64,000 bases of DNA from NCBI GenBank assembly GCA_963556255.1, contig OY744616.1, positions 7,254,301 through 7,318,300 on the forward strand, given 5' to 3'. The translations under genes and the position numbers were made by a program. The DNA is from Allolobophora icterica. Its lineage: Eukaryota; Annelida; Clitellata; Crassiclitellata; Lumbricidae. The notes below the pieces were generated by a model that worked only from the letters and a program-made list of their open reading frames with translations, was not told the origin of the DNA and made no database searches. Below are positions 23,401 to 31,753 of this stretch, in pieces (within the stretch, counting starts at the first letter, position 1; every line of letters begins with the position of its first letter).

Positions 23401-25265
23401 CTTACAAGACTTGGAATCCAGAGTTAGAAAACGGCCGTGGTGTTGGTTCAACGAGTGACCAACAGCAAAGGACCGAATTGAGACCACAAGGGGGAGACGT
23501 TGATGTCTCGGCATCAAATGGTAACGCAGGATACTGGAACTACATCCGGTCACAATCACAGTCTTCTGGAAGCCAAACTGGCTCGTCGAGTACCGCCGAC
23601 GAAAGACCCTGGGTATTTCCCGCTTTCCAACCATCGGGGGCTTCAGTCACTGGGCGACAACAGCAACAACAGGGTGAATCATCAGAGGGTGGAACTTCCG
23701 AATACGATGCTGAAATTCAGTTCATCTTCAATTCAAGATACAACCCTTGCGATGGTGTCTGTGCTGACAACCCCAGCGGCCTGTACAATCACCCCTCTGC
23801 CCCAAACTGGTTCGTCCAGTGTGGACCCGGATTTGACGGAGGTATTGCATGTCAGTGCTGCCGGCCCAACTACCAACAATGTCCAAGAAGCACGTTCTTT
23901 AACTCTGCCACTAAAGTCTGTGATGAGGGATCGAACGTCAACTTCAACGCAATTGATTGGCAACCATTCGCTGACAGAAGATTAGTCTCTGAAGAGAATA
24001 CGGTAATCAGGTCATCAGGAACTGGAGAACACTCAAACTATTTCCAGGTACCAGCAGAGGGCCAAGGCGTAGCACAGAATGGCAGAGTACAATCTTGGTC
24101 GAGCCAGTTCGAGGTCTCGCCCCAATCCAATAAACCGGAAACACCACCCAGCGCAGGAAAATCATGGGCACCTCAAGGCTCTCTAGCAGGTCAGTCATCG
24201 AAACAAATCGACGGTTCCTCCGCTAGTTCCACCTACGTACAGTCAGGAAGCGGAATTTCCTTCAACGGAATAATTCCTCCTGTGATAGTTCCAGTTGGAC
24301 TGGGGAATGAGCAGCAGCAGCAGTTTCAGCAACAGGTTGATTCAACAGAGGGTAGAATTTCGGCATCAGATGCCGACCTTCAGTTCATCTACAGTTCCAA
24401 GTACAACCCATGTGATGGACTTTGTGCGGACAACCCCAGCGGCCTCTACAATCACCCTTCAGCCCCAAACTGGTTCGTTCAGTGTGGACCCGGATTTGAT
24501 GGTGGAATAGCTTGCCAGTGTTGCCGGCCCCACTACCAGCAATGTCCCAGAGGCACGGTCTTCAGCTCTTCTACTAAAGTCTGTGACGAGGGCTCGAATG
24601 TAGACTCTAACCCCACGGTTGACCAACAGTTCACCGACGGGAAACTGGGCACCTGGAACAGCGAGGTCTCTGGTCCATCTGGAAGGACCGGATATTGGAA
24701 CTACGTCCAGCAACGTCCACAGTCTTCGGAAGAACAGAATGGAGCGGCAGGATCAGGTGGAAGGAGTTGGATTCGCGTGGATATGATCGAAGCTTCACCT
24801 AATGCTCCCACTCCAGAAATCCCATCAAGCGGACGGAAATCCTGGCTTCCTGATCTGGCGCAGGCACCCGTTGAAAACATCGATCTTGGTTCATCCCATC
24901 GGATGTCTGGAGACGGAAGCTGGCGCGCATCCGCAGGTGGTCAGAATCCGCCACAACCCATACTCCCCGATGCTTCCCAGGCATCCGCATCTTCTGGTAC
25001 CGTGCAGAATGGTGACATATCTGCATCCGATACTGACCTCCAGTTCATCTTCAATTCAAGCTACAACCCATGCGATGGCGTTTGCGCTGACAACCCCAGC
25101 GGTCTCTACAATCACCCCTCTGCCCCAAACTGGTTCGTCCAGTGTGGACCAGGATTTGACGGAGGAGTAGCCTGCCAGTGTTGCCGACCCCACTACCACC
25201 AGTGTCCAAGAGACACCTTCTTTAGCTCTGCCACTAAAGTCTGTGACGCCGGAAGCAACGTCTGA
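14439..25265 (+). CDS. Secreted Ly6/uPAR-like plus three peritrophin-A-like repeat protein (3 exons)
   Basis: Exons 14439-14493, 21987-22232 and 22675-25265; both introns are phase 1 with GTGAGT donors and CACAG/TGCAG acceptors. The predicted protein is about 963 aa. Exon 1 encodes an 18-residue signal peptide (hydrophobic core 'MIILWLFF'). Exon 2 and the start of exon 3 form a three-finger (Ly6/uPAR) domain: opening C-x2-C ('CFDC'), 'GTCFIRKDKNG', 'VYRGC', closing 'CRGSLCN'. Nine of the usual ten cysteines are present; the first Cys of the late CC pair is replaced. After a long Ser/Gln/Asn/Pro-rich linker come three 81-aa repeats (nt 23697-23939, 24360-24602, 25020-25262), each with 8 Cys and the peritrophin-A-like signature 'GLYNHPSAPNWFVQC...TKVCD'. 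There is no membrane anchor, so an extracellular matrix or cuticle role with possible chitin binding is inferred. The first intron contains an antisense LTR retrotransposon. Confidence 0.8.
14494..15284 (+). other. Intron 1 of the Ly6/peritrophin-like gene, left part
   Basis: Intronic sequence between exon 1 and the LTR element. It holds a (CAGA)-rich tract at about 14995-15062 and a short (AATTGT)n near 15240. No further exon is needed, because exon 1 and exon 2 phases match exactly. Confidence 0.7.
15285..15289. repeat. Target-site duplication, left copy
   Basis: GTCAG here is matched by GTCAG at 21781-21785, on the other side of the LTR retrotransposon. A 5-bp duplication is usual for Ty3/gypsy integrases. 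Confidence 0.9.
15290..15721 (-). repeat. 3' LTR of the Gmr1-like element
   Basis: 432 bp, apparently identical to 21349-21780. On the minus strand it carries TATATAA (15524-15518) and, about 165 nt further along, AATAAA (15354-15349), consistent with an LTR promoter followed by a polyadenylation signal. Confidence 0.92.
15722..15735 (-). other. Polypurine tract of the LTR element
   Basis: On the minus strand GAGGGCGGAGGGAA immediately precedes the 3' LTR, the expected site for priming plus-strand DNA synthesis. Confidence 0.75.
15917..20821 (-). CDS. Gag-Pol polyprotein, 1634 aa, integrase before reverse transcriptase
   Basis: Single ORF. Residues about 80-205 are an Arg/Glu/Lys coiled-coil-like region. 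A gag-type helical region follows (about 215-400), then a CCHC zinc knuckle 'CFLCHQKGHMARECQ' (about 451-465) and a retropepsin motif 'LSDSGAEICCID' (Asp about 550). The integrase has an HHCC domain (from about 772), catalytic Asp in 'NMDCIGP' (about 844), Asp in 'SSDCGTNF' (about 911) and Glu in 'GLVERCNQ' (about 943), then a chromo/GPY-like C-terminal part. Reverse transcriptase follows ('DYRHVNKYSL', about 1270; catalytic 'FVDD', about 1370), then RNase H ('SVDASATAVG', 'EREAFAVIWAL', 'YSDHNPLSYL'). No stop or frameshift interrupts gag and pol. The start at 20821 is the first Met and leaves a leader of about 525 nt after the 5' LTR. Confidence 0.93.
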   Translation of the reverse strand: MEALTTEMQANIRKMSSERLRVYLMKAGRDEDDVMSWDRNQLMEEWAMEIGKEEEEFKGSPISPTGVDYELQKRRLEFEIRKYEEQREERKEKEEREREKEEREREERKEKEEREREERKEKEEREREERKEKEEREEKRREEEKKEQREKEEREREERKEKEEREEKRREEEKKERKEKEEREKKERKEKEERERKEKHKERNVRDSLASRTKRYSDALKNILWKFPSDPIEIPGFFDHLDGLFNVYEVDEDVRAKLLLAILSERAKALTMRLTEAQLHDYKFLKEFLLREFKISPSNLRARFWSLHKASDESFTIYSSKLRVALMYYLKSRKITDEFDKLVSLLVADRLKESLSKACLDYILAQEKEEWLSCEDIANAADIYVASHDGGNDLVCRSHPTPKYNNWTKGQPHVQVNNQTAQPKSPKPEIRGEAKIGARVSQEEAKVKGLCFLCHQKGHMARECQTKPSSKKVSTCIFGNPTEEVIDSCVEKVNVLHEIPEQVKQGNLLDNSKPIGLETAVRVYENSIDGLHERSYINVQIEDLPSQPALSDSGAEICCIDKKLIESLNLPVIKRINIIGFQGEGCKADVVYLQMKLANSMEGTTNIAPSLCVMFAAVPELNERVILTPHVVDLLRDSSQYVVMVAGVDRCVQINKGAEEDNSEVNIEKSNSNESLPSEVNEYSQEQLVDDSDNFLDVESTEFKSDEGVANNDTLLREQQNCHNLISCWQQARQNKNNFFIDNNLLYHKGEIMGHKVNQLCLPEDRIEVVLRVAHDAPCAGHMAFKATRARIKLNFWFPRMDERIREYCASCQICQLRTPVKVADRVPITPIPRADELCFNHLNMDCIGPMVVTGESNKSKPQYNYALVLVDKFSRWPMAYPLRSLNAKGVCEALLQVFTTFSIPRIISSDCGTNFTSRLTKEFLRRMGCSPRFNTPGHPEAAGLVERCNQSLKTMIFKLAQSDPRGWHQLLPFVLWSLREKPSGTTHISPFTMVYGTLPRGPLSVLKESWAGERKVPLNLGKSPEEYLQSLKENLEFAKVYADYYSDIETKRYADYYNLRSTDRKYEVGDKVAVLAPDFGSSKFYSRWQGPATVVKVKSPYSYIVEIEGKQRHLHANKIKRYHERLEQAMINSCSVIVDQDEEFGIVEVVDQEEREQISPSKRIDPLIIAHLSQEEQKQLFEVLDRHSAVFVDKPGYCPVLEHEIKITHDFTPKRLRAYKVPELLKPEVQRQIEEMLALDIIRPSKSEMASPVVCVLKGPKGQNGVRLAIDYRHVNKYSLGDCYPTPDIADILQKVGRAKFISVFDAKSGYWQIPVRKEHRWLTAFVCDAGLFEFTRMPFGLKSASNTFIRAMTQVLHPVRSFTEPFVDDMAVVSMNWNDHLEHLEKFLQTIEEAGLTLNLRKCNFAQNKIKFVGHIVGSGCIEPDPGKIATINDIHPPTTKKDVRKVMGFFSYFRNFIPALAEKARVITDLTRDNIPTKVPWEQKHQEALDKLKDDLSKATQLHTIDFTKEFGLSVDASATAVGCCLFQWTEEGQEKPIAFASLKLTDTQMHWSTIEREAFAVIWALKRFKSWIFLSKIIIYSDHNPLSYLTDASPKSAKLTRWALALQEFNVDFRYRPGRQNTVADFLSRL
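21327..21344 (-). other. Primer-binding site (tRNA-Leu)
   Basis: On the minus strand, four bases after the 5' LTR, TGGTGTCAGAAGTGGGAT complements the 3' end of a tRNA-Leu(CAA)-type molecule including CCA (ending CCCACTTCTGACACCA). The tRNA identity rests on the known vertebrate tRNA sequence. Confidence 0.8.
21349..21780 (-). repeat. 5' LTR of the Gmr1-like element
   Basis: 432 bp, no difference seen from the 15290-15721 copy. The minus-strand promoter TATATAA and AATAAA are at the equivalent positions. The right-hand target duplication GTCAG follows at 21781-21785. Confidence 0.92.
21786..21986 (+). other. Intron 1, right part, with LINE-type 3' terminus
   Basis: Contains GAGGCGCTATATAAAT near 21910, the terminal phrase shared with LINE 3' ends elsewhere in the window. 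It ends in a pyrimidine-rich acceptor, CCTCACAG, at 21986. Confidence 0.5.
22233..22674 (+). other. Intron 2 of the Ly6/peritrophin-like gene
   Basis: A 442-bp intron with GTGAGT donor and TTTGCTGCAG acceptor. It contains degenerate (GAAT/GAAC)n tetranucleotides. The in-frame Met at 22644 is intronic and is not the real start. Confidence 0.75.
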
Positions 25266-25377
25266 CCATTGTCAAGCACTCACTAGCTTTCTAACATTGT
25301 AAAATGCGGAACATATTTCGGTTATGGTATAATAGCAAACTATAGAAGGAACAGCTGCACATCTTCAACGAACATAC

Positions 25378-25521
<144 letters not shown>

Positions 25522-25713
25522 CAGCTTAGCCGCTTAATATGTAATCTCGTTCACAACTTTAAGACAAGTTTTCAAGCGAATGTGCTATGTCGAACATTTC
25601 ACTACCGAGATTGCAACTGTAGCCATTTTGGCAGCTTCGAAATGCTTCGTAACAGGATTTGGATTCAATTACCATAGAGCATAGGCCAATTTAGTGCAGC
25701 TTCTTGCTAATGA

Positions 25714-25719
25714 AATAAA
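25714..25719 (+). terminator. Polyadenylation signal AATAAA
   Basis: First AATAAA after the stop at 25265, giving a 3' UTR of about 470 nt. Confidence 0.5.
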
Positions 25720-26037
25720 ACGTTTGAAAACGTATATTTTCGAACTCGTGATTTAACGAAGTTACTGTCATAAATTTACCCAGTTCTCTTCTTCTTCTGA
25801 TTCTCTGCTTCAGGCAGGTTCAAATGTCCAACTTCGCCAGTCGCCACTGCTCTCGATGGTGAGCTTCTTAAGTTTGCTGTAAACTATCCCTCAGTTATAC
25901 GTTCTTAAACATAACAAAATTGATAAAAGCTTTTAAGTAACAAACACAATATGAAATTAACAAATAAACAATCACACGGTTGATTTTGGAGCAAATCCCG
26001 AGTTGCATGTCATAAATAATTTTGCGTACAAAACTTG

Positions 26038-26109
26038 TTCCCACACCGGGGATCGAACCCGGGCCGCCAACGTGAAAGGCTGGAATCCTAACCACTAGAC
26101 CATGTGGGA
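26038..26109 (-). tRNA. tRNA-Glu-TTC: tRNA-Glu (TTC)
   Basis: A 72-nt cloverleaf on the minus strand: acceptor TCCCACA/TGTGGGA with A discriminator, A box TGGTCTAGTGGTTAGGATTC, anticodon loop CTTTCAC reading TTC, B box GGTTCGATCCC. No intron. It closely matches the animal tRNA-Glu consensus. Confidence 0.93.
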
Positions 26110-26216
26110 CCACGCAAACCACAGGATCTTCAACCTTATAACGTGGATAATATTATTGATAATTGCCGGTGTCTCCGTTAAAAGCTTATGAAAACCTGAA
26201 ACCTGCTAGAACCTTT

Positions 26217-26560
26217 CTTTGTAATAACGACAATTTCTATAGCATCGTTGGTAGCAAGCTACTTCTAGGATGCTTCACACAAACGCACACACACTGTCTA
26301 CTGTCAGCGCAAAGGTTAATGCTCGGAGGTTTTGCTTAGCAAGTAAAGTTTCAACTGTTTCTTAAAAACAAAGATGCTTTTGGCTTCCTGGATATCAGCA
26401 GGAAGACTGTTCCAAGCACGCGGGCCAGCGACCCGAAAGGCTCGATCGCCCATTTTGGTTTTTTGTCACTGGCACGAATACACCAGCGGACTTTGCTGAT
26501 CGCAATCGCGACCATCCAGCTATTTATCCCATATTCATCCAGTAATAACCATCTTATTAG
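26217..26560 (-). pseudogene. LINE (CR1/L2-like) 3' end, fragment
   Basis: The minus strand reads 'GDRAFRVAGPRAWNSLPAD' then 'FKKQLKLYLLSK' and a stop, the C-terminal tail of CR1/L2-type reverse transcriptases, followed by a 3' UTR. The same family is present at 32070-32660. Only the tail survives. Confidence 0.7.
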
Positions 26561-26796
26561 GCGCATTATTAATCTAGACTAAGATATCACTTGAAGTGAC
26601 TGTCGATTGAGGCCTTGTGTTATAATCATAGCGCTATATAAATCATTCGGATACGATTTTTGCTTTAATAAGCTGTTTGCTTTTCTTTCCACATGTCCAC
26701 GCGGCCATAGTTCAAGCCACCAAAACCGAGTTTACTATTAAACTTCTCCGTACAAATATATTACAGGTGTCTACAATGGTCAGTGGGGCAAAAGTG

Positions 26797-26867
26797 TGCG
26801 CCGCCCGGGAATTGAACCCGGGTCGCAAGAATGGGAATCTTGCATGATACCACTACACCAGCGGCGC
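26797..26867 (-). tRNA. tRNA-Gly-CCC: tRNA-Gly (CCC)
   Basis: A 71-nt cloverleaf on the minus strand: acceptor GCGCCGC/GCGGCGC with A discriminator, A box TGGTGTAGTGGTA, anticodon loop TTCCCAT reading CCC, B box GGTTCAATTCC. No intron. It is nearly identical to the conserved animal tRNA-Gly-CCC. Confidence 0.93.
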
Positions 26868-26869
26868 TC

Positions 26870-28079
26870 AAACGATGGCTATCGTTAAATAGCGCTTATG
26901 TACCGTCTAACTAACCAACTTCCTTACAGTGTAGTCACGCTTAATGCGTTTTAAGACGCAAGCCGTACGCGCCACCTGGGGAATACTTTGTAACAAATTT
27001 TAACGGTATCAATAAGTAAGTAGCCTACACGAGTTAGTAAGTAAGTAAGTAAATTATCTTCTTTTGTGCGAGACAGGCTTACACACTTTAACAAGCAGTG
27101 AATTTTGATAGAATTCATATTTGGAAAAATCATACGAACTCCATGTATTCAACACAGTAATGACTGTTTCAGGACTCGGATAAGAAAGGAGCAACCAACA
27201 AGGTGACTGCTGTGGAAACTTATTCTATTCTCGATTTTCGGATGGGGCCAGTCCCACGCTTGGGGAGAGAGAGAGAGCAGGAGGGCGTCGCAAATCATCT
27301 TCGTTGCGACACAACGTCTATAAACAGGAACTAACTACCGAATAATCTTACTAATCTTACTAATCTACCTAATAATAATAAGCGCTTAGCCCTTACGCCA
27401 AGGACCTATTAGGCCTATGCCTATAGGCCTACACTGGACTTGAAGGAAGGTCATTGTGTATCGACGTGTGCCTGGTCTTGGGGCGATAATCGGGGTTCGG
27501 GAAAATATCGCGTCTTGTTTACATAACAAATTCATTACATCAGTTATGTTCAAGCAGGAAAATCGACGCATAATTATGGTTGCGAGGCAAAAAAAATTGC
27601 CTTTGGAGATTTAAAACGCCACATAATAACAGATATAAAAATTGAAGAGGGGGGAATAGGGGCCCCGGTCTACACCTTTTACAAGAAAACTGTTCTTTGT
27701 CGCCGGAGTTTGGCTGGAAGCGCCTCTGGTTAAAACATAGTTTGAACTGATCTGATCGAAAAAAGAGGTGAGTGCGAAAAAACTTGTTGATCTTTTTCGG
27801 TGTGTCTTCTAAATTTGGGGGCACAGATGTATGGTGTGTCCCCCCACTCTCAAAGGTGGGGTCTTGTCCCCCTCTCCTCCCATGCAACCAATCGTCAACG
27901 GCCAAAAGCTTTCGTCGAACACCGGATATACCTATGCCATTACTTCTACCTACTGGCAACTATTAAAAGTGAACATTGCGCTAAGTTTTTAGCGGAAGTC
28001 GGGAAAGTCCGACATCTGGTCTCTTTGCTTCACTTCTCCTATCACTCACAATTAGCTTTTAATGTAATTTAAAATGTTG
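26870..28079. other. No gene recognised
   Basis: Short (AAGT)n near 27030-27050, a GA run near 27265-27280, and TAGGCCTA palindromes near 27410-27430. No supported exon or recognised element was found. Confidence 0.4.
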
Positions 28080-28173
28080 TGCCCAGGGTGAGGATCGAAC
28101 TCACGACCTTCAGATAGCTCAACTCACGGTTTGGATTATGAGACTGACGCGCTACCTACTGCGCTACCTAGGC
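28080..28173 (-). tRNA. tRNA-Met-CAT: tRNA-Met (CAT, elongator) with 21-nt intron
   Basis: Minus strand, acceptor GCCTAGG/CCTGGGC with A discriminator, A box TAGCGCAGTAGGTAGCGC, anticodon loop CTCATA then A38 after an insertion, B box GAGTTCGATCC. The insertion (28116-28136) lies exactly between positions 37 and 38, the canonical site of nuclear tRNA introns; removing it leaves a 73-nt tRNA with a normal anticodon stem. Two more copies (47473-47567, 48532-48626) carry an insertion at the same position. Confidence 0.88.
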
Positions 28174-28457
28174 ACACGAATGTTCGGGCAATCCGTGCAA
28201 ATGTTATTACTCAAAATTCAAATTTCAGCGGGCGCCGTATTTGTACATGTTTTTGTATATGTTACTAAATGTTCATAATTAAGAAGAATGATTGAAACGA
28301 AATCAAAATCAAGACTTCAGAGACTAAATCCACACACCCATCTATCCATCCAATCATCCACCCATAAATCCTATGGTTAGTTGCTGTCATAGGCGTAGAC
28401 TCTGGGGGGCAGCCGGGCACGTGCCCCCCAATAATTGAGATGGACTGTACAAACAAT

Positions 28458-28601
28458 CAGGGTGAGAATTGTCGGGGGGTTGGGGGGGTTCAACCCCCCT
28501 AGTCTTTCTTAGGACCCATAGTAAAGTCTTCATTGCACACCCCAACTCCACATGAATCAAGGTCTAACCCCCCCAGTCTTTTTTCCACAATTCTCATACT
28601 G
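28458..28601. mobile_element. hAT-type MITE, internally deleted copy
   Basis: Begins CAGGGTGAGAATTGTCGG and ends CACAATTCTCATACTG, imperfect inverted ends of the family at 51487-51838. Flanks CAAACAAT and CACACAAT match at 7 of 8 positions, consistent with an 8-bp target duplication. Only 144 bp remain. Confidence 0.65.
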
Positions 28602-28894
28602 CACACAATGCAGTAAGTGTATAATGAATAACCAAATCCCCCCAATATTTTGGACAAGTTTACGCCAGTGGTTGCTGTTTAACTTTAACGACACTGTCAT
28701 ACGAAAGATGAGTAGCGTCGGCTGCGTCGCCCTCCTTTCTCAAGGCTTGGGACTGGCACTACCAGAGTACGGGCAGTGGCGGAGTTTCATCAATCCTATC
28801 ACCCATAAGCCCTATCTGTGGCCTATGCTTGCTTCCTTCTAGTCATTCAACCGTTCGTCCTTATAGGCCTATTATACATATTATACAATACAAC

Positions 28895-29092
28895 CGTAGG
28901 CGTAATATGTGGGGGGTACGAGGGGTGCCCTTGTCCCCCACTTTTTGAACTGGAGGCCCCGTACTCCCCACTTTTTGAACTATGCCAATCAATATTTTAT
29001 TATTGTGCCTTCTTAGAGGTCGCAGTCTCCGCCTTGCTACGTGTATGTAAGAAATTGGTACCCCCACTTTCTAGACCAAAGTTACGCCTCTG
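28895..29092. mobile_element. MITE of the GGCGTAA family, copy 1
   Basis: About 198 bp starting CGTAGGCGTAATATGTGG and ending AAAGTTACGCCTCTG, with G-run/C-run blocks (GGGGTACGAGGGG, CCCCCACTTT) inside. It shares the middle phrase CAATATTTTATTATTGTGCC with copies at 42656, 44122 and 46110. Confidence 0.7.
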
Positions 29093-30149
29093 ACCGTAGG
29101 CCTATTTTAATTTTGGTCGTTCAGGTGTAAAATACACGAACAGATTTTCCGGGCAGCCTCTGAGCCTATACATGTTCTTCCATCCACCTATATATAGGCC
29201 TACTTTCCTGTACACTCATTTAGGCCTATCCACAAATCAGCTAGTAGGCCTATGTTTTAATTAAGCCATCACAGATTTTTATAACGTAGCCTACGTAGGC
29301 GTAACTTAGGCTAATTGCACATGCATAATATTTTATGCTTTCAATTACGCGTGGTATAATTACACACGGTACAAATTTCCGCAAATAGAACTTGTGAAAT
29401 TCGTATCAATTATCTTTCCAAGCCAATACATAAGATCGATTAACTGCGTAGGCTACATACCACAACACCGCGGCCAAACTTCAGGGCACACAGGTAGGCC
29501 TATGCAATGACAGGCCTATAGGCCAGGCCGCTACTCGACTACCCACAGATGCCGACATACGTGAGCCTGTATGACGAACCTGTCCAAAAGCGCGGGCGGG
29601 TGACATCTGCTGTTAAAATTGGCAAGACACAAAGATGACGGCAGATGGTAACAAAATCTATCATAGCCTGCCCGGCAAATATGTTCGTATAGTTTACAGC
29701 TCAACGACCAAAATTAAATTGTATTAGATCTAACGTAATGTTATGTAGGCTATAGGCGATGCGTAGCCTACGTATAGAAAGTAACGCTCAATAGACATGC
29801 GCTTTTGGCGGTGGTAGGCCTTTAAACAGGTAACTTAACAAAGGTTTTTTGAAGCAATTGTTTCCTTTATTGGTGATTGATTATTTGTTGGTTGAGAATT
29901 TTAAATGCACGTGGAGTTATTCGATTTAGCCTGAGACAAAAATCCTGAACGGTCTAATTCTGTTTCGTTTGTTTAGACAATGTTTTGAAAGAAATGATTG
30001 GGACAGGGATGTTTTGGATGAAAGCTAATGTCATCGCTTAGGCCTACAAGATGTCATCGACGACTGCCATATCTAGCCTACTTGTGTTATGCAAGAACAA
30101 GCAAAAGGACAAATACAGGGACAAGTAGGCTTTTTGCTAGGACAAATAT
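29093..30149. other. No gene; rich in TAGGCCTA palindromes
   Basis: AT-rich sequence with at least six TAGGCCTA words between 29095 and 30050. No supported exon. Confidence 0.4.
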
Positions 30150-30349
30150 AAACGGAATACGGTAGCCGATTAGTTAGAGCGCTCGCCTTGTAACGGGGAG
30201 AGTAAGGGTTCGAGTCTTCGGCCGAAGTGATTACTGTGTAGCCTACAGTGTAGGGACCTTGAGCAAGTCGATCATCCACTCAGAATTTCTCAGCGCAATC
30301 GATTGATGCTCCATCAGTAGATAATGGCGCTCAATAAATAGATAATAAA
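30150..30349 (+). mobile_element. tRNA-derived SINE, family 1, with (TAG)n tail
   Basis: The head resembles a tRNA: A box TTAGAGCGCTCGCC and B box GGGTTCGAGTC. The body contains TTACTGTGTAGC, GGGACCTTGAGCAAGTC and TAATGGCGCTCAATAAATA. It shares these blocks with the copy at 51411-51960. The (TAG)n expansion at 30350 starts exactly at its 3' end. Confidence 0.7.
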
Positions 30350-30732
<383 letters not shown>

Positions 30733-30777
30733 ATATACAAGGTTAGACGCATGACAAGTATAAGGACAGAGAGGAAC

Positions 30778-31434
30778 AAGTACAAGGACAAAGGCAGGAC
30801 CAAGAACAAAGATAAGTACAAGGACAAAGGCAGGACCAAGAACAAAGATAAGTACAAGGACAAAGGCAGGACCAAGAACAAAGATAAGTACAAGGACAAA
30901 GGCAGGACCAAGAACAAAGATAAGTACAAGGACAAAGGCAGGATCAAGAACAAAGATAAGTACAAGGACAAAGGCAGGACCAAGAACAAAGATAAGTACA
31001 AGGACAAAGGCAGGACCAAGAACAAAGATAAGTACAAGAACAAAGGCAGGACCAAGAACAAAGATAAGTACAAGGTCAAAGGCAGGACCAAGAACAAAGA
31101 TAAGTACAAGGACAAAGGCAGGACCAAGAACAAAGATAAGTACAAGGACAAAGGCAGGACCAAGAACAAAGATAAGTACAAGGACAAAGGCAGGACCAAG
31201 AACAAAGATAAGTACAAGGACAAAGGCAGGACCAAGAACAAAGATAAGTACAAGGACAAAGGCAGGACCAAGAACAAAGATAAGTACAAGGACAAAGGCA
31301 GGACCAAGAACAAAGATAAGTACAAGGTCAAAGGCAGGACCAAGAACAAAGATAAGTACAAGGACAAAGGCAGGACCAAGAACAAAGATAAGTACAAGGT
31401 CAAAGGCAGGACCAATAACAAAGACAAGTACAAG
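30778..31434. repeat. 36-bp minisatellite, about 18 copies
   Basis: The unit begins AAGTACAAGGACAAAGGCAG and is repeated about 18 times with few substitutions. Because 36 is a multiple of three, frames are open through the whole array on both strands (plus: lysine-rich 12-aa unit KYKDKGRTKNKD; minus: Leu/Ser/Tyr-rich). No domain, signal or splice context suggests a gene. Confidence 0.9.
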
Positions 31435-31753
31435 GTGATTTCACTGATTTCCATGGCATCCGCAGAGGGCTTCCCCCTTGGATTTTTGCGCATATTCAAA
31501 AAATAAAATCTTCTGATTATTATGATTATTACAACTCGACTTTCAATGCGCAGAAAAACACTTAATTATTTAGGTATACAATTACTTGGCCAATATTTCT
31601 TTTTAAAGTTGCAAAAAACGTGACGCGAATCGGCACCTTCATTAGTCCCCGTGCCAACAATTTAAAACTATGCTCCCCTATAAAAATTCTTTCCGACGCC
31701 CATGGCGATGTCTGCTATATAGCTGTGAGGTTTCACGTCTTTCCAGGGTGAAG

